The notes beneath the pieces are model-generated. The model was not told the origin of the DNA. It saw only the letters and a list, made by a program, of their open reading frames with translations, and ran no database searches. From assembly GCA_002499345.1 (NCBI GenBank), contig DALF01000005.1, forward strand, positions 1 to 27,282: a DNA stretch of 27,282 nt, given 5' to 3'. The translations under genes and the position numbers were made by a program. This DNA is from Euryarchaeota archaeon UBA170. GTDB taxonomy: Archaea; Thermoplasmatota; Poseidoniia; Poseidoniales; Thalassarchaeaceae. This document shows positions 1-7,326 of this stretch, piece after piece. Position 1 is the first letter of the stretch. Each line of letters begins with the position of its first letter.

Positions 1-294
1 GCCCTTGCCCAGAAGCTTGTCATACCCCATCTCGGTAAGGTTCACCTCATCTCCATCCGTCAGTCCCGATAGCTCGCTGACGTTGATAGATACGTTGACC
101 TTCCTAAGGCTTGGATGTCTGTTGAATCCGTGCATACCCCAGTGTCCTGGAAGATACTTGTTTCTGAACATGACCTTGTGCTTGCCTATTCCGGCCCTTC
201 CTCTTCCGCCTCTTTTTCCAGCTCCTCTTCCAGCCTTCTTTCCACGGCCATGATAGCGGCTCCTTCCACGGAATTTGTTAGTTCTAGATACCAT
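1..294 (-). CDS. rpl15: Ribosomal protein L15 (uL15), 3' end cut by window
   Basis: Large-subunit protein L15, an early-assembling 23S rRNA binder. The 98 visible residues begin MVSRTNKFRGRSRYHGRG and carry the Gly/Arg/Lys-rich N-terminal tail typical of archaeal L15 / eukaryotic L27a, followed by the KHKVMFRNKYLPGHWGMHGF segment that contacts rRNA. The ATG at 294-292 is preceded by GAGGTGATTAG, a good Shine-Dalgarno site, and lies 9 bases after the L30 stop. The C-terminal part is beyond base 1. It is the last visible gene of the operon. In many euryarchaea secY follows, but that is outside the window. Confidence 0.95.
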   Translation of the reverse strand, partial: MVSRTNKFRGRSRYHGRGKKAGRGAGKRGGRGRAGIGKHKVMFRNKYLPGHWGMHGFNRHPSLRKVNVSINVSELSGLTDGDEVNLTEMGYDKLLGKG

Positions 295-303
295 CTAATC
301 ACC

Positions 304-774
304 TCAGATCATCCTATCAGCTAAGTCGCCGATTGCTTCTCCTCTGAAACCCAGAGCTCCGCCTACGGTATAGGCCCTCTTGATTCCACCCCAGCCCTTG
401 CTTCCTCTAGGAGGGTGTAGTCTGAAAATTGGTTTGAGGCCCTCTATATCCTTCATTGTAGCCTGTCCCGAGGCAATGGCTTCTGACAGTTGCTTGATTC
501 CATTGAAACTGCTGAGCTCTTTGATAGTTGAGTCGGTAACTGGCTTATCGCCAGACATCCTCCCTCTCTCCTTGATTAGCTTCTCAATGGTCTTTGCATC
601 GACCTCTCCCCATGTGATGTAGTCCTTGGACTTCTGTAACATTCCACGGTAGGATGGATTGTCCATCACTATAGTAGCATGGTTTACCCTAGTAAGATTC
701 AGCATTGCCATGGTTTCACGGATTTTTCTGGTTACCCCTCGATCACTTCTAGCTCTAATTACAAGAAAACTCAA
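304..774 (-). CDS. rpl30: Ribosomal protein L30 (uL30), TTG start
   Basis: Large-subunit protein L30, 156 residues, the long archaeal/eukaryotic-L7-like form rather than the roughly 60-residue bacterial one. The ferredoxin-like L30 core is at the N-terminus (SFLVIRARSDRGVTRKIRET, then LNLTRVNHATIVMDN and the YRGMLQKSKDYITWGEVD strand-helix). The basic motif RLHPPRGSKGWGGIKRAY near the C-terminus is typical of archaeal L30. The start is TTG at 774-772, overlapping the S5 stop (TTGA). It is preceded by GGGAGG with 8-9 bases spacing, and the next in-frame ATG (residue 22) would remove the first beta strand, so TTG is well supported. Confidence 0.95.
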   Translation of the reverse strand: MSFLVIRARSDRGVTRKIRETMAMLNLTRVNHATIVMDNPSYRGMLQKSKDYITWGEVDAKTIEKLIKERGRMSGDKPVTDSTIKELSSFNGIKQLSEAIASGQATMKDIEGLKPIFRLHPPRGSKGWGGIKRAYTVGGALGFRGEAIGDLADRMI

Positions 775-1556
775 CTTAACTCCCTCCCTCTGATGATGCT
801 AAGGCGTCTGTGGACTCCTTCTGAAAGCCTTGTTCTGTTTAGTTGGACTAGTGCGTTGTAGGTCGCCTTGGCGAAGTTAATCGTTGTACGGGTCTGCCCT
901 GAGGATCGTGACCAAACATCGGTAACTCCTGCCAATTTGAGTACTCTTCTGCCGTAGTCGCCTATGACGAGTCCCTTTCCTGCAGGGGCTGGCATCAAGG
1001 TAATTCTAGTCGACCCCGATCTTCCGCTCACCATGAAAGGTACGCTTGTTCCGGGCCCCTCGGAAGACTCCCAAGATCCATTTCCTCGCATTACTGGAAT
1101 CATATTCAGCTTTGCTTTATCGATAGCCTTCCTTATTGTACTGGCAACTTCCTTTCCTTTGCAGACAGAAAGCCCTACATATCCATCGCCATTACCTACT
1201 GCGCACAATACGTTGAATCTAACTCTCCTGCCAGAGTCGGTCATTCTCTGAATCATATTGACAGCAAGAACATCATCGGTTATATCTGGCAGAAGTGCGT
1301 CAACAATTTCTACTTCCCTTATTGGGAGCCCTGAAGAGAGTGCTTCTTCGTAAGTTAGTATCTGGCCGTTCATGACCATTCTACCTAGCCTAGTCCTTGG
1401 TTGCCACGCCCGAAGTGCCGCAAGAGGGTCAGGACCGCCTCTTCTCCTTCCTCTATCTCCCTGGCCTTCATCCGATGACTCGAATGCCTTGATGAGTCCG
1501 GGGGCGAGTGTAATTTCCTCGGATTTACCAGATTCTTGGATTTCTTCTTCACTCAT
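771..1556 (-). CDS. rps5: Ribosomal protein S5 (uS5)
   Basis: Small-subunit protein S5 (eukaryotic S2), important for decoding accuracy and mRNA entry. At 261 residues it is longer than most archaeal S5 because of about 50 extra N-terminal residues rich in Glu and Arg/Gly (GDRGRRRGGPDP). The double-stranded-RNA-binding-like domain follows: VRFNVLCAVGNGDGYVGLS, then the GxSxxVPF-like loop GTSVPFMVSGRSG. The C-terminal S5 domain is APAGKGLVIGDYGRRVLKLAG and TRTTINFAKATYNALVQL. The ATG at 1556 overlaps the L18 stop as ATGA, so the two are translationally coupled. Confidence 0.96.
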   Translation of the reverse strand: MSEEEIQESGKSEEITLAPGLIKAFESSDEGQGDRGRRRGGPDPLAALRAWQPRTRLGRMVMNGQILTYEEALSSGLPIREVEIVDALLPDITDDVLAVNMIQRMTDSGRRVRFNVLCAVGNGDGYVGLSVCKGKEVASTIRKAIDKAKLNMIPVMRGNGSWESSEGPGTSVPFMVSGRSGSTRITLMPAPAGKGLVIGDYGRRVLKLAGVTDVWSRSSGQTRTTINFAKATYNALVQLNRTRLSEGVHRRLSIIRGRELS

Positions 1557-2068
1557 TTATGTGCCTCCTCAATTGCTTCAATGGAAACTTCCACTGATGA
1601 TGATAGTGAGTCGTCAATGTGCTTACCGCTCAATCTGTCCTCGCTAGGTAGGACAGTAGTTCCATGAGGAATTTCCAGACCAGCATCAATCATGCCTTTT
1701 AGAGCGGCGAAAACCCTGCTTCCAGAGGATGAAGCCGCTAATCCAATATCTAGGACAGCCTCAGGATTTCCTGAAGAGATTGCTTTCTTACCAAGGGCAT
1801 AGCCGGCGACATAGCATGCTGGAACTGACTTCCTGGAAGCATCTTCTGGCCATGAGTAAGAATCGGTCAGTGACTTGCCATTTACTGATTGTAAGACGGT
1901 GTCCCCACTGGGATTGTATGATACGAGTTGGCAAATAACTTGAGTATTGGAAACTCTGACGACAGCACGTGGTACGCCGCTCCTGAGTAGTCTCAATCTC
2001 CTGTGGTAATCCGTTTTTCCTTGGCGTCGGCGCTTGGGCCTCAATCTCTGACTTTTACCATGTGCCAT
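1553..2068 (-). CDS. rpl18: Ribosomal protein L18 (uL18)
   Basis: Large-subunit 5S rRNA-binding protein L18 (eukaryotic L5), 171 residues, a usual length for euryarchaea. The N-terminus is very basic (MAHGKSQRLRPKRRRQGKTD, YHRRLRLLRSG), followed by the core RAVVRVSNTQVICQLVSYNPSGD and the motif YVAGYALGKKAISSG, which matches the helix that docks on 5S RNA. The segment DIGLAASSSGSRVFAALKGMIDAGLEIPHG is characteristic of archaeal L18. The start ATG at 2068 overlaps the L19e stop by one base (TGATG). Confidence 0.95.
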   Translation of the reverse strand: MAHGKSQRLRPKRRRQGKTDYHRRLRLLRSGVPRAVVRVSNTQVICQLVSYNPSGDTVLQSVNGKSLTDSYSWPEDASRKSVPACYVAGYALGKKAISSGNPEAVLDIGLAASSSGSRVFAALKGMIDAGLEIPHGTTVLPSEDRLSGKHIDDSLSSSVEVSIEAIEEAHK

Positions 2069-2544
2069 CAGTTTTCACCCCCGATTTCAATACCATCGAG
2101 TTCCATGTTTGTTTTCATGTGGGCTATAGATCGGTATGAACCTCCCTTAGCCTTTCTGTAGTAGTACCTGTATTGGGACCTATCTAGCGTTCCATCCTCT
2201 CGGAATTCTTTGAGTTCCCTCCTCTGAGACCTGATGAGCCTCATCCATCTCCCTTTCTTTGGGGTTCTAGCGTTAGCGCTTCCCTTCCTGGAGCCATGGC
2301 CCTTCCTTCTTCCTTTGGACTTCTGTAATGCGGCCTTTCTAGCCCTAGTCCTGCTAGTTCCCTTGATTGGTCTAGCCTTGATTATACCATCAGTAATCAA
2401 TCTCCTGACATCATCTTTTTGAACTGCTGAGATGACCTCATCTAGGTAGTCCGGATCGATCCAAATTCTGTGGAGTCCGACGGGACGGCCTTCCTTCTGC
2501 GAAAGAATAGCGGCCGCCATTCTCCTCTGGTTTGTTATTATCAT
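2068..2544 (-). CDS. rpl19e: Ribosomal protein L19e (eL19)
   Basis: Large-subunit protein eL19, absent from bacteria, here 158 residues. The start chosen is the ATG at 2544-2542 (MIITNQRRMAAAIL), because archaeal L19e begins just before the QRR.AA.IL helix, the ATG sits one base after the L32e stop, and GGGGGATC lies 6 bases upstream. A longer reading (to 2616) would add 24 residues translated from inside L32e. The HRIWIDPDYLDEVISAV motif and the basic linker RKGHGSRKGSANARTPKKGRW are diagnostic. The long C-terminal helix (SQYRYYYRKAKGGSYRSIAH) reaches the 30S side in known ribosome structures. Confidence 0.95.
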   Translation of the reverse strand: MIITNQRRMAAAILSQKEGRPVGLHRIWIDPDYLDEVISAVQKDDVRRLITDGIIKARPIKGTSRTRARKAALQKSKGRRKGHGSRKGSANARTPKKGRWMRLIRSQRRELKEFREDGTLDRSQYRYYYRKAKGGSYRSIAHMKTNMELDGIEIGGEN

Positions 2545-2545
2545 C

Positions 2546-3238
2546 TCAGAGATCCCCCTTTCTGTCAATCCTTCTCTGATTGAGTATCCGTAGTCCCAAA
2601 GAATTAGCCCTATCATGGATATCTAATCTCTTCCTGTTTCCGACTCTGGCGCCTATTCTGACTGCTTGCGTCTCTGGATCCAATCCTTCTAAATCGCTTG
2701 ACTTGTGAACCATTACTTCCTCGAATCCAGACGGATGTAGTCCCCTAACAGAAGAAATCTTTCGATAACCTATTCTTGCCATTGGAGGCCTGTATTTCCT
2801 ATTTAGCCTAACTTTGGACTGAAGTCCGCTTGGCTTTCTCCAGCTAGACCTTGCCAGTCTCTTGTACCTGTACCATTCTTGCCTTCTGAAAGCCGGTTGC
2901 TTCTTCTTCTGCTTTGCTCTGAAAGACAGGGCCGCGATAGTTTCCTCATCTAAGACTGGCTTTTGTCTTGCAGTGTGAAGATCGTCCCAGTCGTCTTCTT
3001 CATCGAAGAAATCGTCTTCAAAGTCATCGTCATCTGTAGATTCGGAATCATCCTGCGAGATGGACTGATCATCATGGACAACCTCTGATTCTGGGATATC
3101 CGCCGAATCTTCCTGTACAGAGGAACTCTCAGAAAGTCTCGCTATTAGCTCTGATTTTTTACCTCCGACCTTTAGCCCCTTCTCCCTTAGTAGTTCCTTC
3201 AACTCAGGAACGGTCATTGTTTCGAATTCATCAGTCAT
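2546..3238 (-). CDS. rpl32e: Ribosomal protein L32e (eL32) with N-terminal SAP domain
   Basis: Large-subunit protein eL32, with 230 residues against about 125-140 for a plain archaeal L32e. Residues 115-230 are the L32e core (QEWYRYKRLARSSWRKPSGL, QSKVRLNRKYRPPMARIGYR, LHPSGFEEVMVHKSSDLEGL). The extra part has two pieces. Residues 8-37 (MTVPELKELLREKGLKVGGK, then KSELIARL) match the SAP helix-turn-helix nucleic-acid-binding motif. Residues 42-88 form a strongly acidic, low-complexity linker. Haloarchaeal L32e also has an N-terminal extension, but I read this one as a SAP fold. The start ATG at 3238 is one base after the L6 stop with GGGGGC upstream, so the extension is in the coding sequence. 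Confidence 0.95.
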   Translation of the reverse strand: MTDEFETMTVPELKELLREKGLKVGGKKSELIARLSESSSVQEDSADIPESEVVHDDQSISQDDSESTDDDDFEDDFFDEEDDWDDLHTARQKPVLDEETIAALSFRAKQKKKQPAFRRQEWYRYKRLARSSWRKPSGLQSKVRLNRKYRPPMARIGYRKISSVRGLHPSGFEEVMVHKSSDLEGLDPETQAVRIGARVGNRKRLDIHDRANSLGLRILNQRRIDRKGDL

Positions 3239-3239
3239 T

Positions 3240-3791
3240 TTATGCCCCCTTTGAAACTATGTAGACGCCGTCTTGGAAAACTCTTCTGTCCCTCTTACGA
3301 ATCTTGCATGCGCGTTCAATATTTGCTGCAGTCTGGCCAACTTTTTCCCTATCGGCCCCCTTGACGGTCACATCGGTCTTATTTTCGACCTTGACCTCAA
3401 CATCCGAAGGACTCCAGGGGAGCTTAGCAACCCTAGGGACCTTCTCGCCGAAGAGATTGGCGATTACCATCTTATTCCCCTCAACCTTCAAAGTCATGGG
3501 GAAGTGACTGTAAACAGCTTGGAGTTTGTACTCAAATCCTTCTTCGACTCCCTTGACCATATTCCTTAGATGTGCTGCCCACGTACCAGCTATGGCCTTG
3601 TCAGCCCTACGTGGAAGATCACAAGTGACTTGGATACTTGATGCAGAGCTACTTACTGAGACCTTTGGGTGTCTGAACTCGCGAGCGATAGTTTTACCCT
3701 CGTTGGAAATCGTGATGATGTTGCTATCGATACTTACGTTCGATCCTTCTGATAATTTGATGTCATGGATAATCTGGTCTAACTTTGGCAT
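3240..3791 (-). CDS. rpl6: Ribosomal protein L6 (uL6)
   Basis: Large-subunit protein L6 near the factor-binding site, 183 residues from the ATG at 3791. An in-frame TTG at 3800 would add three residues, but it touches the GGAG at 3804-3801; the ATG has that Shine-Dalgarno at 9 bases spacing and is preferred. Two L6 repeats are visible: an N-terminal one (NVSIDSNIITISNEGKTIAR) and a C-terminal one ending in the L6 signature (VTVKGADREKVGQTAANIER, RDRRVFQDGVYIVSKG). It lies between S8 and L32e, as in other euryarchaea. Confidence 0.95.
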   Translation of the reverse strand: MPKLDQIIHDIKLSEGSNVSIDSNIITISNEGKTIAREFRHPKVSVSSSASSIQVTCDLPRRADKAIAGTWAAHLRNMVKGVEEGFEYKLQAVYSHFPMTLKVEGNKMVIANLFGEKVPRVAKLPWSPSDVEVKVENKTDVTVKGADREKVGQTAANIERACKIRKRDRRVFQDGVYIVSKGA

Positions 3792-3804
3792 GAATATCAA
3801 CTCC

Positions 3805-4194
3805 TCAGAAAATGTATGCTAGAAGGCGTCCTCCGACACGCTCCTCCTTTGCAGCATAGTGATCCATTATGCCTTGATTTGTTGTCACGATTAGTAGGCC
3901 AAAATCTCTGGCTGGAAGATATCTTGACTCCCACTTATCAAAGTCAGCCCTCTTGACGGAATGGCGTGGCTTGATTACCCCACACCTGTTTATTGCTCCT
4001 ATTAGCTCGACTCTGAATGATCCAGCTCTTCCGTCTTCGATTCGCTCGAACTCTCCCACATATCCAGATCTCTGCATGATTTGCAACATCTGCCCTAGTA
4101 GTTTGCTTGCTGGTTTCACTGAAACCTCGTAATGTCCTGCCTGCTCCGCATTGAAAATACGGGTGAAAGCGTCGTTAAGTGGGTCATACTGCAT
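3805..4194 (-). CDS. rps8: Ribosomal protein S8 (uS8)
   Basis: Small-subunit protein S8, which binds helix 21 of 16S rRNA in the central domain, 129 residues (usual archaeal length about 130). Visible signatures are the N-terminal DPLNDAFTRIFNAEQAG, the middle VKPASKLLGQMLQIMQRSGY and the C-terminal LPARDFGLLIVTTNQGIMDH. The ATG at 4194 follows TGAGGTGAAAAA, which combines the S14 stop region with a good Shine-Dalgarno site. The stop overlaps the Shine-Dalgarno of L6. Confidence 0.96.
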   Translation of the reverse strand: MQYDPLNDAFTRIFNAEQAGHYEVSVKPASKLLGQMLQIMQRSGYVGEFERIEDGRAGSFRVELIGAINRCGVIKPRHSVKRADFDKWESRYLPARDFGLLIVTTNQGIMDHYAAKEERVGGRLLAYIF

Positions 4195-4203
4195 TTTTTC
4201 ACC

Positions 4204-4356
4204 TCATGAATACTTCTTGAATCCTATTTCCGGGGCCGTGTCTCTGAAGCATTGTCTGCAGAGCCTGAGGCCGTGACGACGAATCATGCCTCTCTTTCTG
4301 CCGCAACGTCTGCATCCGACTGATCTACCGATCTTCTCACCGTGATCTCTTGCCAT
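4204..4356 (-). CDS. rps14: Ribosomal protein S14 (uS14), zinc-binding type
   Basis: A 50-residue small-subunit protein of the 30S head. It reads MARDHGEKIGRSVGCRRCGR and continues through RKRGMIRRHGLRLCRQCFRD. Four cysteines at 15, 18, 33 and 36 form the CxxC-x14-CxxC zinc site of the archaeal/eukaryotic S29-like form. The ATG at 4356 is one base after the L5 stop, and GGGGAGGAAGAATAAC upstream gives the ribosome binding site. The order L5-S14-S8 matches the spc operon. Confidence 0.96.
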   Translation of the reverse strand: MARDHGEKIGRSVGCRRCGRKRGMIRRHGLRLCRQCFRDTAPEIGFKKYS

Positions 4357-4357
4357 G

Positions 4358-4897
4358 TTATTCTTCCTCCCCGTATCCTACTATTTTGAGATTATAACTT
4401 TTTGAGAACCATGACCTGGACTCTTCAGGACCTACTCGGTGGCTAGCAGAGACCCTTCGTGATCTCTTTCTTCTCCTTGAAACTCTGTGCCCGGGCCTCT
4501 CTAGTACCACATTTACATCCATACCGAAGATACCGACATCAGGATCGTATTTCTGACCAGGGAAATCTGTGTAATCAGAGATTCCGAATGACAGATTTCC
4601 AGAAGTATCGAAATTATATGTCGGCAGTGTGTGCTGACGAACCCAGAACGCATCTTTGAGGAATGCTTGGATGGTTTCTTCGTCCCTGATAGTGACCTTG
4701 CATCCTATTGGGGCTCCCTTTCTGGTTCCAAGATCACGATTGGTACTGGTAGATAGCGTCCTGACCGGAACCATTCCGGTTACCATCTCTAGAGCTTTCT
4801 CCGCTAACTGTAGCCTCTGTCCGCCCTCGCCGACACCGATGTTTACGGTAACCTTGGTTATCCTAGGGGCGCGCATTGGATTTACTAACTGACTCAT
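4358..4897 (-). CDS. rpl5: Ribosomal protein L5 (uL5)
   Basis: Large-subunit protein L5 (eukaryotic L11) that binds 5S rRNA and contacts the P-site tRNA, 179 residues. Signatures are the N-terminal NPMRAPRITKVTVNIGVGEG, the middle RDLGTRKGAPIGCKVTIRDE and the later LSFGISDYTDFPGQKYDPDV followed by GIFGMDVNVVLERPGHRVSR. The start ATG at 4897 overlaps the S4e stop as ATGA, with GGAGGGTGACTC just upstream. Confidence 0.96.
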   Translation of the reverse strand: MSQLVNPMRAPRITKVTVNIGVGEGGQRLQLAEKALEMVTGMVPVRTLSTSTNRDLGTRKGAPIGCKVTIRDEETIQAFLKDAFWVRQHTLPTYNFDTSGNLSFGISDYTDFPGQKYDPDVGIFGMDVNVVLERPGHRVSRRRKRSRRVSASHRVGPEESRSWFSKSYNLKIVGYGEEE

Positions 4898-5592
4898 GAG
4901 TCACCCTCCGTTGGGATATCTGATTCACTGGTGATGACGAAAACATAGTCTGATATTGTCCCGAAGTCATCAAACTGGACCTCATTGGCCTTTGATGACC
5001 TCTTGATGTCACTGCTCCTTACAGTGGCGAACTCTCCGATATGGTTCCCCCCAGTAAGGTATGCCATTGATCCCTCTTCGAACTTAAGGTGGGACTTAAC
5101 CTCTTGATCTGGCAGAGATATGACTAGAGAATCCCCCGTCTTGTATTCGGGGTTCTCATTGAACAGCATATTTCTACCATCATGGAGGTGAACTTGCGTC
5201 CTTGCTCCCTTAATGGTGGTTTTTCCCATTACTCTACAAATCTTGGTAGACGATTCCTTGGCTGGTATCATCCTGTATCTTAGCTTTCCATTGACATCTA
5301 GGACGCATCTGTAACTAACCTCGCCTACTGTGAGTACATCCATTAGCCCTACTCCTCTTCCGATGTCGGTTTCGATGCCCCCATCGACCATCACCTGCTT
5401 TGAATGCAGTATCTTCTTGGCCTCACGTCGATTCTGGGCAACGCCGAGAATATCTCTTAGAATAACTCCCATGGGCATGCACAGATCAAGGGGATGGCCG
5501 CAGGGGTTTGGCTTCTGAATCCATACTGACGACTTTCTTGGAAGCGGCCAGCTCCTTGGCATGGTGAGTCTCTTCATGTGACTGCTGCTCAT
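4894..5592 (-). CDS. rps4e: Ribosomal protein S4e (eS4)
   Basis: Small-subunit protein eS4, present only in archaea and eukaryotes, 232 residues (usual about 235-245). The N-terminus HMKRLTMPRSWPLPRKSSVW is the family signature. An S4-like RNA-binding domain follows (PMGVILRDILGVAQNRREAK, KKILHSKQVMVDGGIETDIG), then the central eS4 domain and a C-terminal KOW-like stretch (YLTGGNHIGEFATVRSSDIK). The start at 5592 overlaps the L24 stop as ATGA and has GGGGGTG 7 bases upstream. An internal ATG five codons later (MKRL) is a possible alternative. Confidence 0.95.
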   Translation of the reverse strand: MSSSHMKRLTMPRSWPLPRKSSVWIQKPNPCGHPLDLCMPMGVILRDILGVAQNRREAKKILHSKQVMVDGGIETDIGRGVGLMDVLTVGEVSYRCVLDVNGKLRYRMIPAKESSTKICRVMGKTTIKGARTQVHLHDGRNMLFNENPEYKTGDSLVISLPDQEVKSHLKFEEGSMAYLTGGNHIGEFATVRSSDIKRSSKANEVQFDDFGTISDYVFVITSESDIPTEGDS

Positions 5593-6029
5593 TCTGAGGC
5601 ACCCCCACTTGTTCTCTCAATGAGTCTCTTGAGCCTGAGTGTGTCTCCCTCAAACAGCTTGGTAACTACTACGTTTGAAGGGCGAATAGGAACAGCTTCC
5701 TCTTTTCCATCGGCCGTAGGCATTGTAAGTCCATCGACAAAGATCATCCCACTGTCGGTATCTACTCTAGCTATTTTGGCAGATATTCCAGCCCTTCCCC
5801 TTGGTTGGCCGAGCCTTTTTCCCCTTGTGTCTGATTTGACACTGTTTGGATGGCCAAAGTCGCCTCTGACAATCTCTATCTCATCACCTACTCTGACAGT
5901 AACAGTTCTGATATTGATTAAATCTGGATCATCGGTGACTAACCTAGCCCTCATTCTCTTCCTCTTAACGTGCGTAGGTGCGTCGGATTGACTGAGACGC
6001 TGTTTACCTGCCTTACTACTTCTTGTCAT
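5589..6029 (-). CDS. rpl24: Ribosomal protein L24 (uL24)
   Basis: Large-subunit assembly-initiating protein L24 (eukaryotic L26), 146 residues. I start it at the ATG at 6029 (MTRSSKAGKQRLSQ) because GAGGTG sits five bases upstream; the GTG two codons earlier lies inside that Shine-Dalgarno. The N-terminal basic segment APTHVKRKRMRARLVTDD is typical. The KOW motif is VTVRVGDEIEIVRGDFGHPN. The C-terminal part IRPSNVVVTKLFEGDTLRLK resembles archaeal L24 tails. It lies between L14 and S4e. Confidence 0.95.
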   Translation of the reverse strand: MTRSSKAGKQRLSQSDAPTHVKRKRMRARLVTDDPDLINIRTVTVRVGDEIEIVRGDFGHPNSVKSDTRGKRLGQPRGRAGISAKIARVDTDSGMIFVDGLTMPTADGKEEAVPIRPSNVVVTKLFEGDTLRLKRLIERTSGGASE

Positions 6030-6041
6030 CTTCACACCTCT

Positions 6042-6440
6042 CTACACTATCTGTTTCGCAGTTGCGGCTATCCTTGGCCATCTCTCGGCCGCCTCTCTGC
6101 TCACTGGCCCCTTGATATCAGAGCCCTGGACTTCACCTCGTTCATTAGTGATAACACAGGCATTATCCTCAAACTGGACCCATGTTCCATCTACTCTTCT
6201 GAACGGCCTAGCCTGTCTGATAACTACTGCATTAAACATCTGTCTGCGAGTCTCTGGAGTTCCTCTCTTCACAGTGACTTTTGTCATGTCACCAACACCA
6301 GCGGCAGGATATCTCCTAGCCACTCCTCCCTTATTGAGGACAGTGATTAGTTGGACAACCTTTGCACCAGTATTATCTGAGCACTCTAGCTTAGCCATCG
6401 AGGGGAGTGCCTTCGTGACCCTGCCAGGAATTCCCTTCAT
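6042..6440 (-). CDS. rpl14: Ribosomal protein L14 (uL14)
   Basis: Large-subunit protein L14, part of intersubunit bridges, 132 residues as usual in archaea. Clear signatures are MAKLECSDNTGAKVVQLITV, RRYPAAGVGDMTKVTVKRGT and AVVIRQARPFRRVDGTWVQF, followed by the conserved DNACVITNERGEVQGSDIKG. The start ATG at 6440 lies two bases after the S17 stop, with AAGGAGGCCTAAGT upstream. It is highly conserved and the assignment is unambiguous. Confidence 0.97.
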   Translation of the reverse strand: MKGIPGRVTKALPSMAKLECSDNTGAKVVQLITVLNKGGVARRYPAAGVGDMTKVTVKRGTPETRRQMFNAVVIRQARPFRRVDGTWVQFEDNACVITNERGEVQGSDIKGPVSREAAERWPRIAATAKQIV

Positions 6441-6442
6441 AC

Positions 6443-6778
6443 TTAGGCCTCCTTCTCTATGACACAGAAATTAACTGTCTTAGACAGGGGCCTGCACTCC
6501 ATGATTCGGACCCTATCGCCAACCTCGACTCCTCCGATACACGATGGTAGATGAGCGGAGTACCTCCTTGTTCTCTTCTCATACCTCTCATACTTTTTCA
6601 TGTACCTGGTGATTTCTCTTTCAACAACTATTGATCCTGCCATACCAGTAGTGGAAACAGATCCTTCGATGATTTGTCCCCTGACCTTTAGACTTCCATA
6701 GAATGGACAGTTAACGTCCCCGTCCCATTCTCCTGCGGGAGTAGCCACATCAACTCCGATATCTCTGATTCCGGTCAT
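6443..6778 (-). CDS. rps17: Ribosomal protein S17 (uS17)
   Basis: Small-subunit protein S17 (eukaryotic S11), an OB-fold primary binder of 16S rRNA, 111 residues. The archaeal hallmarks are CPFYGSLKVRGQIIEGSVST at the start of the OB fold, REITRYMKKYERYEKRTRRY (the R-YE.R.R segment) and VEVGDRVRIMECRPLSKTVN near the end. The ATG at 6778 directly follows the Rpp29 stop, which overlaps the upstream region without a spacer. Confidence 0.96.
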   Translation of the reverse strand: MTGIRDIGVDVATPAGEWDGDVNCPFYGSLKVRGQIIEGSVSTTGMAGSIVVEREITRYMKKYERYEKRTRRYSAHLPSCIGGVEVGDRVRIMECRPLSKTVNFCVIEKEA

Positions 6779-7030
6779 CTAGTATCTCCTCCCAATTCTA
6801 TCCTCTGCCCTCTGAGTGACCCTTCTGCCATTAATGGCCTCTCCAGAGTCAATAGTGAATGTGATTACGTTCTTTGCCAGAGTCATATCACCTGACTCAG
6901 TACGTACTAATATTGTCTTCTTGGTCTCATCAAGAACTGTTCCCGTTACGCCTACGAGAGTTGGGTCATCTGAGTCGATAACTGTCAAGTTATGGGAAAT
7001 CCAAGGAAGATTAATTGCGCTAGACATCAT
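6779..7030 (-). CDS. rnp1: Ribonuclease P protein component 1 (Rpp29/Pop4)
   Basis: Protein subunit of RNase P, which matures tRNA 5' ends, 83 residues and homologous to eukaryotic Pop4/Rpp29. The Sm-like barrel is visible: NLTVIDSDDPTLVGVTGTVL, then DETKKTILVRTESGDMTLAK and NVITFTI. Two adjacent ATGs (7030 and 7027) follow GGAGGTAAG; the second has the better 6-base spacing, so 82 residues is equally possible. A longer reading to 7315 is a frame shadow over aIF1. Its place between aIF1 and S17 is the standard archaeal position. Confidence 0.9.
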   Translation of the reverse strand: MMSSAINLPWISHNLTVIDSDDPTLVGVTGTVLDETKKTILVRTESGDMTLAKNVITFTIDSGEAINGRRVTQRAEDRIGRRY

Positions 7031-7326
7031 CTTACCTCCACCTTGTACCCATTCTGTTCCAAAACCTTGGCGGCTCTCTTCTTGTGATCCCCCTGAAGCT
7101 CTATTGTACGATCTTTGACTGTCCCGCCACTTGCGCACGCTCCTTTGAGAATCTTGGCTAACTGTCCCAAATCTATTGCCGAGTCGTCTATCCCCTCGAC
7201 AATAGTCACCATTTTCCCATATCTTCTGCGAACTACTGAGATGACTGCCTTCTGCTGCTCTTTGGCGATCTCCTGGCATATGCACACCTCTTGAGGAAGG
7301 CCACATGTATTGCATATCCCAGATAT
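7027..7326 (-). CDS. Translation initiation factor aIF1 (SUI1), apparent ATA start
   Basis: Archaeal initiation factor 1, which binds the 30S P-site region and enforces start-codon fidelity, 99 residues if the start is ATA at 7326-7324. The SUI1 core is VRRRYGKMVTIVEGIDDSAI, GGTVKDRTIELQGDHKKRAA. Upstream of the first ordinary start (GTG 7287) the frame stays open and encodes SGICNTCGLPQEVCICQEIA. That is the aIF1 zinc-knuckle (cysteines at 5, 8, 15 and 17), closely matching the N-terminus I recall for methanogen aIF1. No ATG, GTG or TTG exists between the in-frame L29 stop TAG (7329-7327) and that segment. The ATA falls exactly where the initiator Met is expected, 7 bases after GGAGG. Starting at GTG would delete the knuckle and has no Shine-Dalgarno site. 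Confidence 0.88.
   Translation of the reverse strand: MSGICNTCGLPQEVCICQEIAKEQQKAVISVVRRRYGKMVTIVEGIDDSAIDLGQLAKILKGACASGGTVKDRTIELQGDHKKRAAKVLEQNGYKVEVR

Noticed and set aside
2545..2616. 24-residue N-terminal extension of L19e
   Set aside because: It lies inside the L32e coding sequence; archaeal L19e starts at the QRR helix and a Shine-Dalgarno precedes the ATG at 2544.
6779..7315. A 178-residue reading of the Rpp29 frame starting upstream
   Set aside because: The first 95 residues run through aIF1 in another frame and have no family character; the true start is at 7030/7027 behind GGAGGT.
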